The notes: generated by a model not told the origin, from the letters alone. 15,488 nt of DNA from Berkiella sp964606325 (GCA_964606325.1 CAZSGE010000060.1:1-15488); one strand, 5' to 3'; positions 5,826 through 14,023 are shown, counted from the first letter of the stretch. Translations and numbers: made by a program.

Positions 5826-5855
5826 TTAACTCAGGGGGCTCAGCCCCCCTGAGTT
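5826..5855. repeat. GC-rich mini-repeat, copy 2 (complete palindrome)
   Basis: AACTCAGGGGG (5828-5838) and CCCCCTGAGTT (5845-5855) form a perfect eleven-pair stem with a six-base loop. It lies just past the stop of the minus-strand gene ending at 5864 and could act as its terminator, but the bases after the stem on that strand are AAAAGAG, not a U tract. The left half matches the element at 4012-4033. Confidence 0.6.
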
Positions 5856-5863
5856 ATGAAACT

Positions 5864-6271
5864 TTAGTTTGTTACTGTATTTTTTCGTCGACCAGCTGTT
5901 TTTGCTGCTCCAACATTCACGCTCTGAACAGATTCTTGAAGAACATGACGTTGCTCTGGCGCTGGTGCTGGTGCTGGTGCTGGTGCTTGAACTTGTTGAA
6001 CAGTCATTTTTCTTTCCGTAATGTAGGATGCTAAGTAAAACAATCCTGCAGGTGCCACACTCGTTACAGCAGAAATAGCTATTTTTCCTGGAATTTGCAT
6101 TATTGATGGTGGTACAGCGATACAGTCTGCGACTAACAATGCAGCCGTAGTGCCAGCATAAACCTTTCCTCGATTTCTGTTAATGGCCTTAGCAACTGCA
6201 AAAACACCGTTTTTCGACATTTCTAATGCAGTATTCAAACCTTGTTTTAATATATCTAAAAAACCTGCCAT
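5864..6271 (-). CDS. Small membrane protein with Ala-Pro repeat, 135 aa, unknown
   Basis: ATG at 6271 is preceded by AGAGG four bases upstream. Residues about 1-35 are an amphipathic, basic N-terminus (MAGFLDILKQGLNTALEMSK). Two hydrophobic segments follow: about 38-58 (VYAGTTAALLVADCIAVPPS) and about 63-86 (IAISAVTSVAPAGLFYLASY), consistent with a two-helix hairpin in a membrane. Then comes an (AP)5 run and a basic tail ending AGRRKNTVTN. The Ala-Pro stretch is encoded by a six-base tandem repeat that can change in length. I recognise no family; a membrane-anchored protein with a flexible Pro-rich cytoplasmic tail is the most that can be said. Confidence 0.65.
   Translation of the reverse strand: MAGFLDILKQGLNTALEMSKNGVFAVAKAINRNRGKVYAGTTAALLVADCIAVPPSIMQIPGKIAISAVTSVAPAGLFYLASYITERKMTVQQVQAPAPAPAPAPEQRHVLQESVQSVNVGAAKTAGRRKNTVTN
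5961..5987 (-). repeat. (AGCACC)4.5 tandem repeat coding Ala-Pro
   Basis: GCTGGT on the plus strand is repeated four times, followed by a further GCT, with one diverged unit just before. It encodes the APAPAP stretch of the 135-aa protein. The unit is six bases, so slippage changes repeat number without breaking the frame. Confidence 0.8.
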
Positions 6272-6404
6272 AAAAGCCTCTTTATAAATTCACGATATTG
6301 GTTGAACATGATAAAGAGTTTCTTGGTTAACTCTATAGTTATTCGACAGAAAGTACATTTTACCGGACAAGCGCAAAATGCTTATAATGACATTATTTCG
6401 AAGT

Positions 6405-8012
6405 CTATTCCGAAATATACTTCGCCCTGTAGTCTAATTGCTCCATTAATTTATTTCTAATGGCTAATGTTATTTTTTCTTGCGTCCACAAGTCTAGCAA
6501 TCTGTTTTTCTCAATTTCAATTGTTCTATTAGATAGATTGGTTTCTTCAATTAGCAGCTCTTCTTCATCAGTCTCTTCTTTTGGATCGATATTTTTTATT
6601 TTTTCCTGCAAACGAACATTAAGCACTTGATAATTTTTTAGGTGCAGTTGCGCCTCTTCTACTAAACCAGCATTTTTTTCATGTACAATATATTTGGTTA
6701 ACCATGCTATAGCAGCTTCAACCATATCTTTGCGCGCTGACAGCTCGGCATATTTCTCAAGGTATATTTCTTTTTTTACATGCTTTTGTATACCCAGCCA
6801 CTTAATAACCCAGGGTAATGAAACCCCTTGTATAACGAGCGTAAAAAATATGACACCAAAAACGACAAAGGTCACCAGATCAGTTGAATTGATATTATAA
6901 AATTTTACTGGAACAGAAGGCACCGCTAAAGCAGCCGCCAAAGAGATAGCACCTCTCATTCCAGCCCAAGAGATAATAAACGTGAATTGCCAAGAAGGAG
7001 ATTTATTTTTATTCTTTTTGGCAAGAAATAGTCCTGGAAAATACATCACAGGATACACCCATATAAATCTTCCAACGACAACGCCTGCCAATACAACAGC
7101 AAGAAATTTAGCTAATTCCATCAATGGCACAATTGATATAGATTGATAGATAGTATCAATATTGACCCCAACAAGTAAAAACAACAAACTTTGGATCATG
7201 AATGAAATCGTTGGCCATACTGCTCTAGATAGTAAACGAAATTCCGGTGTAAATTTAATAGAATAATAATTTCCAATAATAAAACCCGTAATCACCGTCG
7301 AAATGACGCCACATCCCCCCAAGCGTTCTGCCGGTAAATAGGCAATAAACGGAGTGAGTAACGAGACTACCATGTGCAATAGCGGATCTCGAAGATAAAC
7401 TCTTATTTTTCCTAATAAATGTCCTATTGCTAGTCCGTAAATTGTCTCTGCTATCACCATCACCACAAATGCCGTTATGGCATGCGATAATATAAATTGA
7501 TGCGTCATAAATGCTGCAACTGAAAATCGAAATAAAATTAATGCTGTTGCATCATTAAAAATGCCTTCGCCTTCTAAAATAGTAACCATTTTGCTTGGCA
7601 GCTTAATTTTTTCTGCAATTGAAATAATGGCAACATCATCAGGTGGAGAGACTACGGCACCAATAATAAAGGCTAGTTCCCAACTTATTTGTGGTAAGAA
7701 GTATCGTATGAGACAAGCTACCAAGATGGTAATAAATATTACATGTCCAACTGATAATAATGCGATGGGACGGTAGTGCTTTTTAAATTCGCGCCATGAA
7801 GAGAAGCTGGTAATTTGGTACAACAACAAAGGTAAAAAAACATTCAACACTAATTCAGGGTGTTGTGATATCAATGGAAAATCCATAGGAAGGCTTAAGA
7901 CAATACCTGTTATAACTAAAAATAACGACGTTGGTATAACCGATTTCTTGAAAACGAAGCCGACAATGGCAATGATGCCAAACATAAGAGCCAGCAATTC
8001 AATTTGACTCAC
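6405..8012 (-). CDS. CPA1-family Na+(K+)/H+ antiporter, 535 aa
   Basis: This is an inner-membrane monovalent cation/proton antiporter of the NhaP/YjcE (CPA1) group, exchanging Na+ or K+ for H+ in pH and ion homeostasis. About twelve hydrophobic segments fill residues 1-410. The signature region is intact: SPPDDVA at 122-128, ILEGEGIFNDATALILFR with the Asn-Asp pair at 153-154 that is the ion-binding site in this family, and SWAGMRGAISLAAALAVP at about 348-365. Residues 411-535 are a soluble, highly charged helical tail (KEETDEEELLIEE), probably regulatory. The start is GTG at 8012 with AAGGA upstream at acceptable spacing; no in-frame ATG precedes it. Usual family members often have PDAVA where this has PDDVA. 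It sits downstream of the L,D-transpeptidase on the same strand, but a hairpin separates them. Confidence 0.92.
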   Translation of the reverse strand: MSQIELLALMFGIIAIVGFVFKKSVIPTSLFLVITGIVLSLPMDFPLISQHPELVLNVFLPLLLYQITSFSSWREFKKHYRPIALLSVGHVIFITILVACLIRYFLPQISWELAFIIGAVVSPPDDVAIISIAEKIKLPSKMVTILEGEGIFNDATALILFRFSVAAFMTHQFILSHAITAFVVMVIAETIYGLAIGHLLGKIRVYLRDPLLHMVVSLLTPFIAYLPAERLGGCGVISTVITGFIIGNYYSIKFTPEFRLLSRAVWPTISFMIQSLLFLLVGVNIDTIYQSISIVPLMELAKFLAVVLAGVVVGRFIWVYPVMYFPGLFLAKKNKNKSPSWQFTFIISWAGMRGAISLAAALAVPSVPVKFYNINSTDLVTFVVFGVIFFTLVIQGVSLPWVIKWLGIQKHVKKEIYLEKYAELSARKDMVEAAIAWLTKYIVHEKNAGLVEEAQLHLKNYQVLNVRLQEKIKNIDPKEETDEEELLIEETNLSNRTIEIEKNRLLDLWTQEKITLAIRNKLMEQLDYRAKYISE

Positions 8013-8168
8013 TGCGCATTTCCTTATGGCACGGGTCTGTCTTGTATTATTTTCTATGGTAATGCAATAACGAATAGTTTGGCGACAAAATCTTTCTTGA
8101 TCTATGCAAGCTAAATAGCTTTTTGCGTCTTTAACATGCCTGTTATATTACTTTTATATTAAAGAAGT

Positions 8169-8196
8169 GAGACGGGATAATGACTTACCCCGTCCC
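8169..8196 (-). terminator. Terminator-like hairpin after the L,D-transpeptidase gene
   Basis: On the minus strand GGGACGGG pairs with CCCGTCTC over eight pairs including one G-U, loop of about eleven, followed by ACTTCTTTAATAT. It starts seven bases after the stop codon. The U tract is broken but the stem is GC-rich. Confidence 0.55.
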
Positions 8197-8203
8197 TTTG
8201 TAT

Positions 8204-8797
8204 TTAATAGGTAACACTTATACGTGTCTTTCCAACCGTCACAAAATTTTGATTTAACCATTGCGCTTCACGAACTGGCACTCTGATGCAGCCATGGCTT
8301 GCATTAAAGTCAGGGACATTACCGCCATGTAATGCGTAGCCTCCTGTAAAATGCATGCAATAAGGCATTGGCGCACCTCCCTTCCCTACTGGGAAAAGAT
8401 TAGACTTACAAGCAGAACCTTGTTTCCTATAAAAGGTATAGGAGCCAGTTACTGTTTTACATCCCTTCCCGATATCCGCGCAAAAATTTTGACCGCCAGA
8501 AGCGCTACCCCATTTCACCAATTTTCCATTGGCATCATAAGCACCCCAAGCAAGTTTTCCTAAATCAACTTTAACAACATTACCACTGTCTATGGTACTA
8601 GGAAATGGCGCCTTATCTAAGGTATGGGCCATATCATATTTTCTTTGCTTAGCCTGCGTATATTGCCGCCAAGCTTGTGAATTCACTTTTGATGAAGCTC
8701 CCTCATAACCACCCATGTAGCTAGCATTCGCAGCTGGTATTGTTAAAAGAAAACTCGCACTCGATATTATTCCCAGTACAACATATTTATTTAGCAT
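8204..8797 (-). CDS. L,D-transpeptidase (YkuD domain), 197 aa
   Basis: A periplasmic YkuD-fold enzyme that makes 3-3 peptidoglycan crosslinks or attaches proteins to peptidoglycan. The signature is complete: ALHGGNVPDFNASHGCIRVP, with His157, His168 and the nucleophile Cys170 (numbering from the chosen start). The frame can be extended to a GTG at 8809, but ATG at 8797-8795 is preceded by GGGGGT and gives a proper Sec signal peptide, MLNKYVVLGIISSASFLL then TIPAANA, with cleavage after residue 25. Further cysteines (NFCADIGKGC, SACK, PYCMHF) may form disulfides, unusual in number for this family. No LysM or peptidoglycan-binding domain is visible, so it is a single-domain enzyme. A tandem GGAACTT motif upstream suggests envelope-stress control. 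Confidence 0.93.
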   Translation of the reverse strand: MLNKYVVLGIISSASFLLTIPAANASYMGGYEGASSKVNSQAWRQYTQAKQRKYDMAHTLDKAPFPSTIDSGNVVKVDLGKLAWGAYDANGKLVKWGSASGGQNFCADIGKGCKTVTGSYTFYRKQGSACKSNLFPVGKGGAPMPYCMHFTGGYALHGGNVPDFNASHGCIRVPVREAQWLNQNFVTVGKTRISVTY

Positions 8798-8827
8798 GAT
8801 TACCCCCACAGCTTAAGAAAGATAATT

Positions 8828-8885
8828 ATTATAAAGAACCCTTCTGAGACAAAAGGTTCCACAAAAAGTTCCCCAAAAGTTCCCC
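8828..8885 (-). promoter_or_regulatory. Promoter region of the L,D-transpeptidase: tandem GGAACTT and a TATAAT
   Basis: On the minus strand GGGGAACTTTT occurs twice in direct succession (8885-8875 and 8874-8864), followed by a variant GTGGAACCTTTT (8862-8851). GGAACTT is the -35 consensus of sigma-E (RpoE). From the second copy (8872-8866), 16 bases lead to TCTCA (8849-8845), close to the sigma-E -10 TCTGA/TCAAA. A separate perfect sigma-70 -10, TATAAT, lies at 8833-8828. The repeats are about one helical turn apart, so an activator site is the alternative. Confidence 0.45.
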
Positions 8886-9018
8886 AGTTCAATTTATTTT
8901 TAAAATATTTTTCTGACCTATGAATATTTATCTAATATATATGCGCAAATGCACATAAATTTCAAAATGAACCATTCTAATTCAAGCAGGGTCATAACCA
9001 TACAGTGAGGTATTTACC

Positions 9019-10377
9019 ATGACGAATAGTTTCTCGCAACAATCTATTTCAATCAAAAACCAATATGTTTTATCTATAAATTCACTATTTCAGAAATATG
9101 ACAGCCTCATGCGATACCAAATAATTCATCATACTCAAGAGAGGCTCAAAGAGATTCAGCAGTTATTAAGAATTAATGAGGAAACGTTTCGGTTAGCTTT
9201 TGATGAGCAATTGAAGTTTAAAATGAGAACACATCTCATTTTCATTAAAGTGCTTACACATACAATTGATACGATTTTAACTGAAGAAGCCATACACGAA
9301 CATACAGAACATCTCAAACAAACTGAAGCCATTCTGAAGTTTCAAGAACTTGATAAAACAGAGGACGAACATCGTAGAAGTGCATTTGAACATGTTAGGC
9401 AAATGATGGACCAAGAAAGAGAATTTGCATTATATGCCATGCTTACAATGAGCAGTGATATTGCCATAATTACAATTGACAACCTTAGGACAACCAAATC
9501 AGATTTTCACGACAAGCTTATTAAAGCAGAAAATCACTTCTATAGTGCACTTAGTAAAAAGCTTGCCGAATCCGATCTATTCAAAGATCTTACTGAAGAA
9601 GAACTGCAGCATTTAAATATGAAGCTCAAAAAAATATGTGACAAAGTGGATGCGCGATTCGCTTACCCTTTAGCAGGCAATCAGTTGATAAAAGGATCTC
9701 AACAAAGACAAATGCTCAGCTTTGGGGTTCAACCAGTTCATGCTAGCGATCAAGAAATTGCTAAAGCCTTAAAGAAAAATAAAAAAGTACTGAAGTTTCT
9801 TAAAAAACATCATGAAAAAAAGCTAGGACTTGAAAAATCGTCAACTTCACTTACCAATTTACCGCGCTTAGAAAAACTAGCGAAAGAAGCCATTAAAATG
9901 CATGAAGAATATACCGATAAGAAGCGTGAAATTGACGAGCAAATTAAGGCGATCGATACAAAAATAGAGCGTGAAGAATATAAAAAACAACAATGCTTGG
10001 CTCAATTAGAGCAGATTATAGAACCAAGAAAAAGAGACAGATTTAAAAAAACAATAGAAAGAACGTATGGCAAAATTGAAATGAAGTATTTAAAAGAAAA
10101 AGAAAGGTTAAAAATGAAGAAAGAAGAAAAGGAAATTTGCGACACTGCCGTTGTATCTATGCATCCTGAGGTTTTAAATGCGCCTACAAATTCATCATCA
10201 GCCAAAAGAAGTGAACCTAATCTCACTTCAGCTGTCACGAAAAAACTAAAACTAGCAAAAGGAATATTGCCCGGTCAGCAGAAATGGAAGTCGGATCAAC
10301 TATCTCATCAAGGCGGAAACTCAAAAGCCGAAGATACAAATATGCTAAAGGGGAAACCCAAAGGCAAAGAAAAGTAA
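9019..10377 (+). CDS. Charged coiled-coil protein, 452 aa, unknown (effector-like)
   Basis: ATG at 9019 is preceded by GTGAGG eight bases upstream; the gene ends with tandem TAATAA. There is no signal peptide or membrane segment. The sequence is almost entirely helical: residues about 20-200 are Glu/Gln/His-rich helices (QERLKEIQQLLRINEETF, HVRQMMDQEREFALYAM), and residues about 245-375 are Lys/Glu-dense coiled coil (KALKKNKKVLKFLKKHHEKK, REIDEQIKAIDTKIEREEYK, KEKERLKMKKEEKE). The last 70 residues are disordered and basic, with SSSAKRSEPN and GKPKGKEK. No enzymatic motif is visible. Long coiled-coil, lysine-rich proteins of no known family are common among Legionella and Coxiella translocated substrates, but the role here is inference. 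It is monocistronic or cotranscribed with the gene at 10466. Confidence 0.8.
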   Translation: MTNSFSQQSISIKNQYVLSINSLFQKYDSLMRYQIIHHTQERLKEIQQLLRINEETFRLAFDEQLKFKMRTHLIFIKVLTHTIDTILTEEAIHEHTEHLKQTEAILKFQELDKTEDEHRRSAFEHVRQMMDQEREFALYAMLTMSSDIAIITIDNLRTTKSDFHDKLIKAENHFYSALSKKLAESDLFKDLTEEELQHLNMKLKKICDKVDARFAYPLAGNQLIKGSQQRQMLSFGVQPVHASDQEIAKALKKNKKVLKFLKKHHEKKLGLEKSSTSLTNLPRLEKLAKEAIKMHEEYTDKKREIDEQIKAIDTKIEREEYKKQQCLAQLEQIIEPRKRDRFKKTIERTYGKIEMKYLKEKERLKMKKEEKEICDTAVVSMHPEVLNAPTNSSSAKRSEPNLTSAVTKKLKLAKGILPGQQKWKSDQLSHQGGNSKAEDTNMLKGKPKGKEK

Positions 10378-10465
10378 TAAAACAAAGCATACTGCATACA
10401 ATAACAGCAAATCGCTTACTATACTGATTCCAGCCCAGCACTTGCTTAGCTATAGGATAGCTGAC

Positions 10466-11245
10466 ATGCCTAGATCTTTCACTATAACGCTCATAATAGC
10501 CATGATGCTTATATGGCAACCCTTGGTTGCGCAAAGTTCATCACTCACTGAAAGGAAAATCCCTTGGGGAATAGGCGAAGAGCAATATCTTCATTTTGAG
10601 AATTTTAAGACGCCACTAACTAATGGTAAAGCTCATTCTTATGAAGCAAAGCAATTAACTACAATAAATGGAATTGATTTTATCAATACTTTAAATTTTA
10701 TAGATCAAAAGGGTTTGACTCAAATTTCATATATAGCACCTCTTAAAGCAGAGCCATTTCAAGACAAATGCACCGCCATCAAAACAGCCATTAGCGATAT
10801 ATATGGACAACACACGAATGAGGTGAATGTTACCGACCAAGATGTTAACAATTATAGCGAGATAATCTGGACATCCAAGGTTGATCGGATTGTGAGAGTT
10901 TTTTGTTACAGCTTAGAAAAGAATAACTATATAGCAATTTCAATATATCCGAGGTGGATGATTCTAGATTGCACAATGCACAATGCTGACGAATCTAACA
11001 AAAAGATTAAAAACAAACGGGCTTTCTTTTATTTCGACAAAGAAAACGAAGATATCCGATATTTCAACAACTACGATGTTACTTTGCCTTTTAATTCAAC
11101 ATTTAAATCCCAGAGAATAGAATTTACACACGACAACGACAATGATCGCACAACAATCGATCTAAACAGTGGTGTAATCATGAGTAAATTTACTGACAAA
11201 GATAAAAAGGAGCAGTTGCTTGTTGGAAAATGCAAAATAGAATAA
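10466..11245 (+). CDS. Secreted unknown protein, 259 aa
   Basis: The frame can be opened at a TTG (10442), but ATG at 10466 follows TAGGATAG at good spacing and starts a clear Sec signal peptide: MPRSFTITLIIAMMLIW followed by QPLVAQ, cleaved after LVA or VAQ. The mature protein is polar and beta-rich (YLHFENFKTPLTNGKAHSY, GIDFINTLNFIDQKG, KRAFFYFDKENEDIRYFNNY) with four cysteines (DKCTAI, RVFCYS, LDCTMH, GKCKIE), which could form two disulfides. It is probably periplasmic or released. No family is recognised. It starts 88 bases after the coiled-coil gene on the same strand, with no terminator visible between them, and converges with the binding-protein gene, 16 bases apart. Confidence 0.75.
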   Translation: MPRSFTITLIIAMMLIWQPLVAQSSSLTERKIPWGIGEEQYLHFENFKTPLTNGKAHSYEAKQLTTINGIDFINTLNFIDQKGLTQISYIAPLKAEPFQDKCTAIKTAISDIYGQHTNEVNVTDQDVNNYSEIIWTSKVDRIVRVFCYSLEKNNYIAISIYPRWMILDCTMHNADESNKKIKNKRAFFYFDKENEDIRYFNNYDVTLPFNSTFKSQRIEFTHDNDNDRTTIDLNSGVIMSKFTDKDKKEQLLVGKCKIE

Positions 11246-11261
11246 TTTGAAACACTCTACG

Positions 11262-12407
11262 CTAATAGGGTTCGAATTCGCCATCATCATTCCATTGATA
11301 AATAATAAATGGATAATTTTTTAAATCACCTTTGCTATCCCATTCAAGCTGTCCGATAACTGAATCTACTTTATTGCTGTGAAGCCATGATTGAAGTTTA
11401 TTGACATCACGAGAACCTGTTTGTTTAATGGCTAGCGCTATCGCTTGAACAGCAGCATACGCATTTAAAGTATAACCTTCTGCATCAATACGTTTATCCT
11501 TGAATCGTGATATCACGTTTTTAGCATCACTATTAGATGTATGTTCTGAAAACGTCATGTAAACATCTTTAACGATACTTGGTCCACCGGCAATTTGCAC
11601 AAAATCAGCTGTGGCTATACTATCACCAGAAAAAAATGTACTTTGGATCTCTTGTTGGCGTAATTTTTTAAGAAAATTGCCAGCATCTTGATACATTCCA
11701 GCAAAATAGATTACATCAGGGTTAGCGTTTTTAATTTTATCTAGTAAACGACTGATATCCCATTGTCCCAACGTAATACTTTCGTATAATGCAATATTAA
11801 CTCCTCGTTTTGTAAGATTATCTTTTGTAGCACTGGCCAAGTTTGATGAGTAAGGAATATTAACGTAAATTATGGCAATATTTTTCGCCTTAAGTTTCTC
11901 ATTTATAAAGCTTGCCCCCACTGTTGCTTGTTTATCATTTGTTCCACATGTTCTAAAAATTGTTTTAAAACCTTGATCTGTTACTTTTGGATCTGTTGAT
12001 GAAGGTGTGATCATCAAGGTATTTGCTTCTGAGTATATTTTAGAGGCAGCTAAAGATGCCCCAGAGCATGTATGACCAACAACAGCGACAACTTGGCTAT
12101 CTACAAGGCGCTTTGCAACTTTTTCAGCAACCACATCATCACAGCCATCATCTGCATTAATGAGTTCAATTTTATTGCCATCAATTCCACCTTGCTGATT
12201 AATATCCTCCGCTGCTTGGGAAGCACCTTGCCAATGCTGGGCCCCTATGGCTTTATTAGCACCTGAGAATGAACCGGCGATACCAATTTTAATAGGTTGC
12301 GCATGTAAAACAGCACAACTCATCATTGTCATAATTGGCAAAATAAAACCATGAAGTAATTTAAATAATTTATTCTTTTTATGATGTTTCATCAGAGCTC
12401 TATCCAT
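11262..12407 (-). CDS. Periplasmic ligand-binding protein, LivJ/LivK type, 381 aa
   Basis: A type I periplasmic binding protein of the branched-chain amino acid (Peripla_BP_6/LivJ) family: IKIGIAGSFSGANKAIG at the start of the mature protein, then AEDINQQGGIDGNKIEL, VVAVVGHTCSGASLAAS and MITPSSTDPKVTDQGF in normal order, ending in the WDSKGDLKNYPFIIYQW region. The signal peptide is KHHKKNKLFKLLHGFILP followed by IMTMMSCAVLHA, cleaved after LHA; MMSC before it is a poor lipobox. ATG at 12407 overlaps the end of the EAL gene by eight bases; an alternative ATG at 12392 gives a tidier signal peptide; neither has a strong Shine-Dalgarno, which suggests translational coupling. No livHMGF permease or ATPase gene is nearby, so transport is doubtful. 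Position after a membrane c-di-GMP phosphodiesterase suggests a sensor subunit. The ligand is unknown. Confidence 0.9.
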   Translation of the reverse strand: MDRALMKHHKKNKLFKLLHGFILPIMTMMSCAVLHAQPIKIGIAGSFSGANKAIGAQHWQGASQAAEDINQQGGIDGNKIELINADDGCDDVVAEKVAKRLVDSQVVAVVGHTCSGASLAASKIYSEANTLMITPSSTDPKVTDQGFKTIFRTCGTNDKQATVGASFINEKLKAKNIAIIYVNIPYSSNLASATKDNLTKRGVNIALYESITLGQWDISRLLDKIKNANPDVIYFAGMYQDAGNFLKKLRQQEIQSTFFSGDSIATADFVQIAGGPSIVKDVYMTFSEHTSNSDAKNVISRFKDKRIDAEGYTLNAYAAVQAIALAIKQTGSRDVNKLQSWLHSNKVDSVIGQLEWDSKGDLKNYPFIIYQWNDDGEFEPY

Positions 12408-13959
12408 TAACTTTTTTGTTAGTTATGTTGTAAAAAGCAATAAACTCATCAATTGGCATAGCTTTACCATATAACCAGCCTTGTGCATAATCTACGTCAT
12501 GATCTTGAAGGTATTTTGCTTGTTCATGTAATTCAATTCCCTCTGCCACAATCTTCAAGTTCAGAGATTTAGCAATATTTATTATATGGTATGTTACGTT
12601 ACTCGTTACTGAATCAGTTGCAACAGAACTAATAAATGATTTATCAATTTTAAGAACATCTAAAGGTAAATTTTTTAAATATGCTAAACTTGAATAGCCT
12701 GTACCAAAATCATCAATAACAATAACATATCCAGACTCTCGAGCACGGGTAATTTTATCTTTGCTGGTAACAATATCCATTAACCCCCGTTCGGTTATTT
12801 CTAGCCAAATTTGATGACGATCAATACCTGTGTCTGCTAATACACTTTCTAACTCGCTAAAAATACGACCAGAATTAAAATCATTAACGTCAACATTTAT
12901 TGCAACATGAAAATTTTTATTTGCTAGAAAATACGGTTTGAGATCTTTAACAATTAATTGAAGCACTTGGTCTGTAATTGGCAATATGAGTCCTGTTTCT
13001 TCTGCTAATGGAATAAATAAATCTGGCCGAATCATCCTACCATCAGGTCTAACCCATCGAACTAAAGCTTCAGCACCTACACATGCATTTGTTTTATAGT
13101 CAATGATTGGTTGATAATGATTGATAAATTCTTTACGAGCAATTGCGATTTTAAGCTCACCATAAAGAGAAAGCCTGCGCCTTGAGAAATATAGTATTCC
13201 ACCGATTGCAGTTATTGCCATGATAATACCAAATGGCATAATCACAAATAATTCTTTACGCCATTTTTTCTTCACATAACTTTTTGATTCAGAAACAATG
13301 ATAATCATATCGGGTATTTTGGCTACTGCAACTAACTCTTTTTCGGTACTTTTAATATTTGAATCTTTAAGCGCAAGGTTAATAAGTTTAGGATCAGGAG
13401 AGTTCAGCGAACTTAAAACATGACCATTGTCTGAAACAATCGCGACCTTCAAATAAGAATCAATTGCTAAATCGGTCAGCCTTTTTGAATCGACTAACAC
13501 ATTGTAATCTTTAAGACGTATGCCTATATATTTACGCCACTGCTTATTTAACGGAGAAATATTAACTGAAACAAACACCCCATTTGGCATAACAAAACCT
13601 GTAGTAGGAATAGTTAAAATACTACTATCCATACCTGTTGAGCTACATTTGACAATATTATTTTCAAGATATTGAATATCACTTACGTATCTGTTATCAA
13701 AAGCGATCATACGTATTTGTTTAAGGTTCTCTTCAGAGCAGGGTGTTGATTGGATTTTTTCAAGCTGATCCAAGGTTTGATTCACGCGATCAAAAGAATT
13801 CAATGTTCTTTGAATTATTATTTTTGAAATGGCAAACAACTTATCGCGCTCATCTTCCTGTGCATTTCTCCAGGATAAATAAACTGTAGCTGCAAGGGAT
13901 GCCATCACAACAGCAATGATAAAAAAACCAGTTACAAAAATGACAGCAGTTCGATTCAT
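12400..13959 (-). CDS. CSS-motif EAL-domain c-di-GMP phosphodiesterase, 519 aa
   Basis: Two membrane segments (about 6-28 and 237-258) enclose a periplasmic domain with the CSS motif: Cys74 and Cys105 in VKCSSTG, as in E. coli PdeC, where the cysteine redox state and proteolysis set activity. The C-terminal cytoplasmic EAL domain (about 270-510) is catalytically complete: GAEALVRW (Glu297), INVDVND (Asn355), LEITE (387-390), VIDDFGTGYSSL (Asp416, Asp417), LKIDKSFI (Lys437), VAEGIE (Glu473) and YAQGWLYGKAMP (Gln493). It should hydrolyse c-di-GMP to pGpG. There is no GGDEF domain. ATG at 13959 has only a weak GAG upstream. Its stop overlaps the start of the LivJ-type binding-protein gene, implying cotranscription and joint function. 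Confidence 0.95.
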   Translation of the reverse strand: MNRTAVIFVTGFFIIAVVMASLAATVYLSWRNAQEDERDKLFAISKIIIQRTLNSFDRVNQTLDQLEKIQSTPCSEENLKQIRMIAFDNRYVSDIQYLENNIVKCSSTGMDSSILTIPTTGFVMPNGVFVSVNISPLNKQWRKYIGIRLKDYNVLVDSKRLTDLAIDSYLKVAIVSDNGHVLSSLNSPDPKLINLALKDSNIKSTEKELVAVAKIPDMIIIVSESKSYVKKKWRKELFVIMPFGIIMAITAIGGILYFSRRRLSLYGELKIAIARKEFINHYQPIIDYKTNACVGAEALVRWVRPDGRMIRPDLFIPLAEETGLILPITDQVLQLIVKDLKPYFLANKNFHVAINVDVNDFNSGRIFSELESVLADTGIDRHQIWLEITERGLMDIVTSKDKITRARESGYVIVIDDFGTGYSSLAYLKNLPLDVLKIDKSFISSVATDSVTSNVTYHIINIAKSLNLKIVAEGIELHEQAKYLQDHDVDYAQGWLYGKAMPIDEFIAFYNITNKKVNG

Positions 13960-13993
13960 TTACTGCTCACTCACAGAACAAATGGCTCCCAGT

Positions 13994-14023
13994 AACTATA
14001 AAAAATAGCCTATTTTAATAGTT
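13994..14023. promoter_or_regulatory. AT-rich inverted repeat upstream of the EAL gene
   Basis: AACTATAAAAAATAG and CCTATTTTAATAGTT are inverted repeats with one extra A. The site lies 35-64 bases upstream of the phosphodiesterase start, where an operator would be. The minus strand also contains TATAGT within it, a possible -10. It is AT-rich, so chance is possible. Confidence 0.3.

Noticed and set aside
5828..5855. Perfect GC-rich hairpin as an intrinsic terminator of the 135-aa gene
   Set aside because: The minus-strand sequence after the stem is AAAAGAG, with no U tract. A related copy sits in a promoter region, so I list it as a repeat.
5789..6034. 81-aa plus-strand ORF rich in Trp/Cys (WRWCWCWCW)
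   Set aside because: It is the antisense shadow of the Ala-Pro repeat in the minus-strand 135-aa gene, with no Shine-Dalgarno.
10235..10534. 99-aa minus-strand ORF with a hydrophobic segment
   Set aside because: It overlaps the end of the coiled-coil gene and the signal-peptide region of the gene at 10466; the hydrophobicity is the complement of those sequences.
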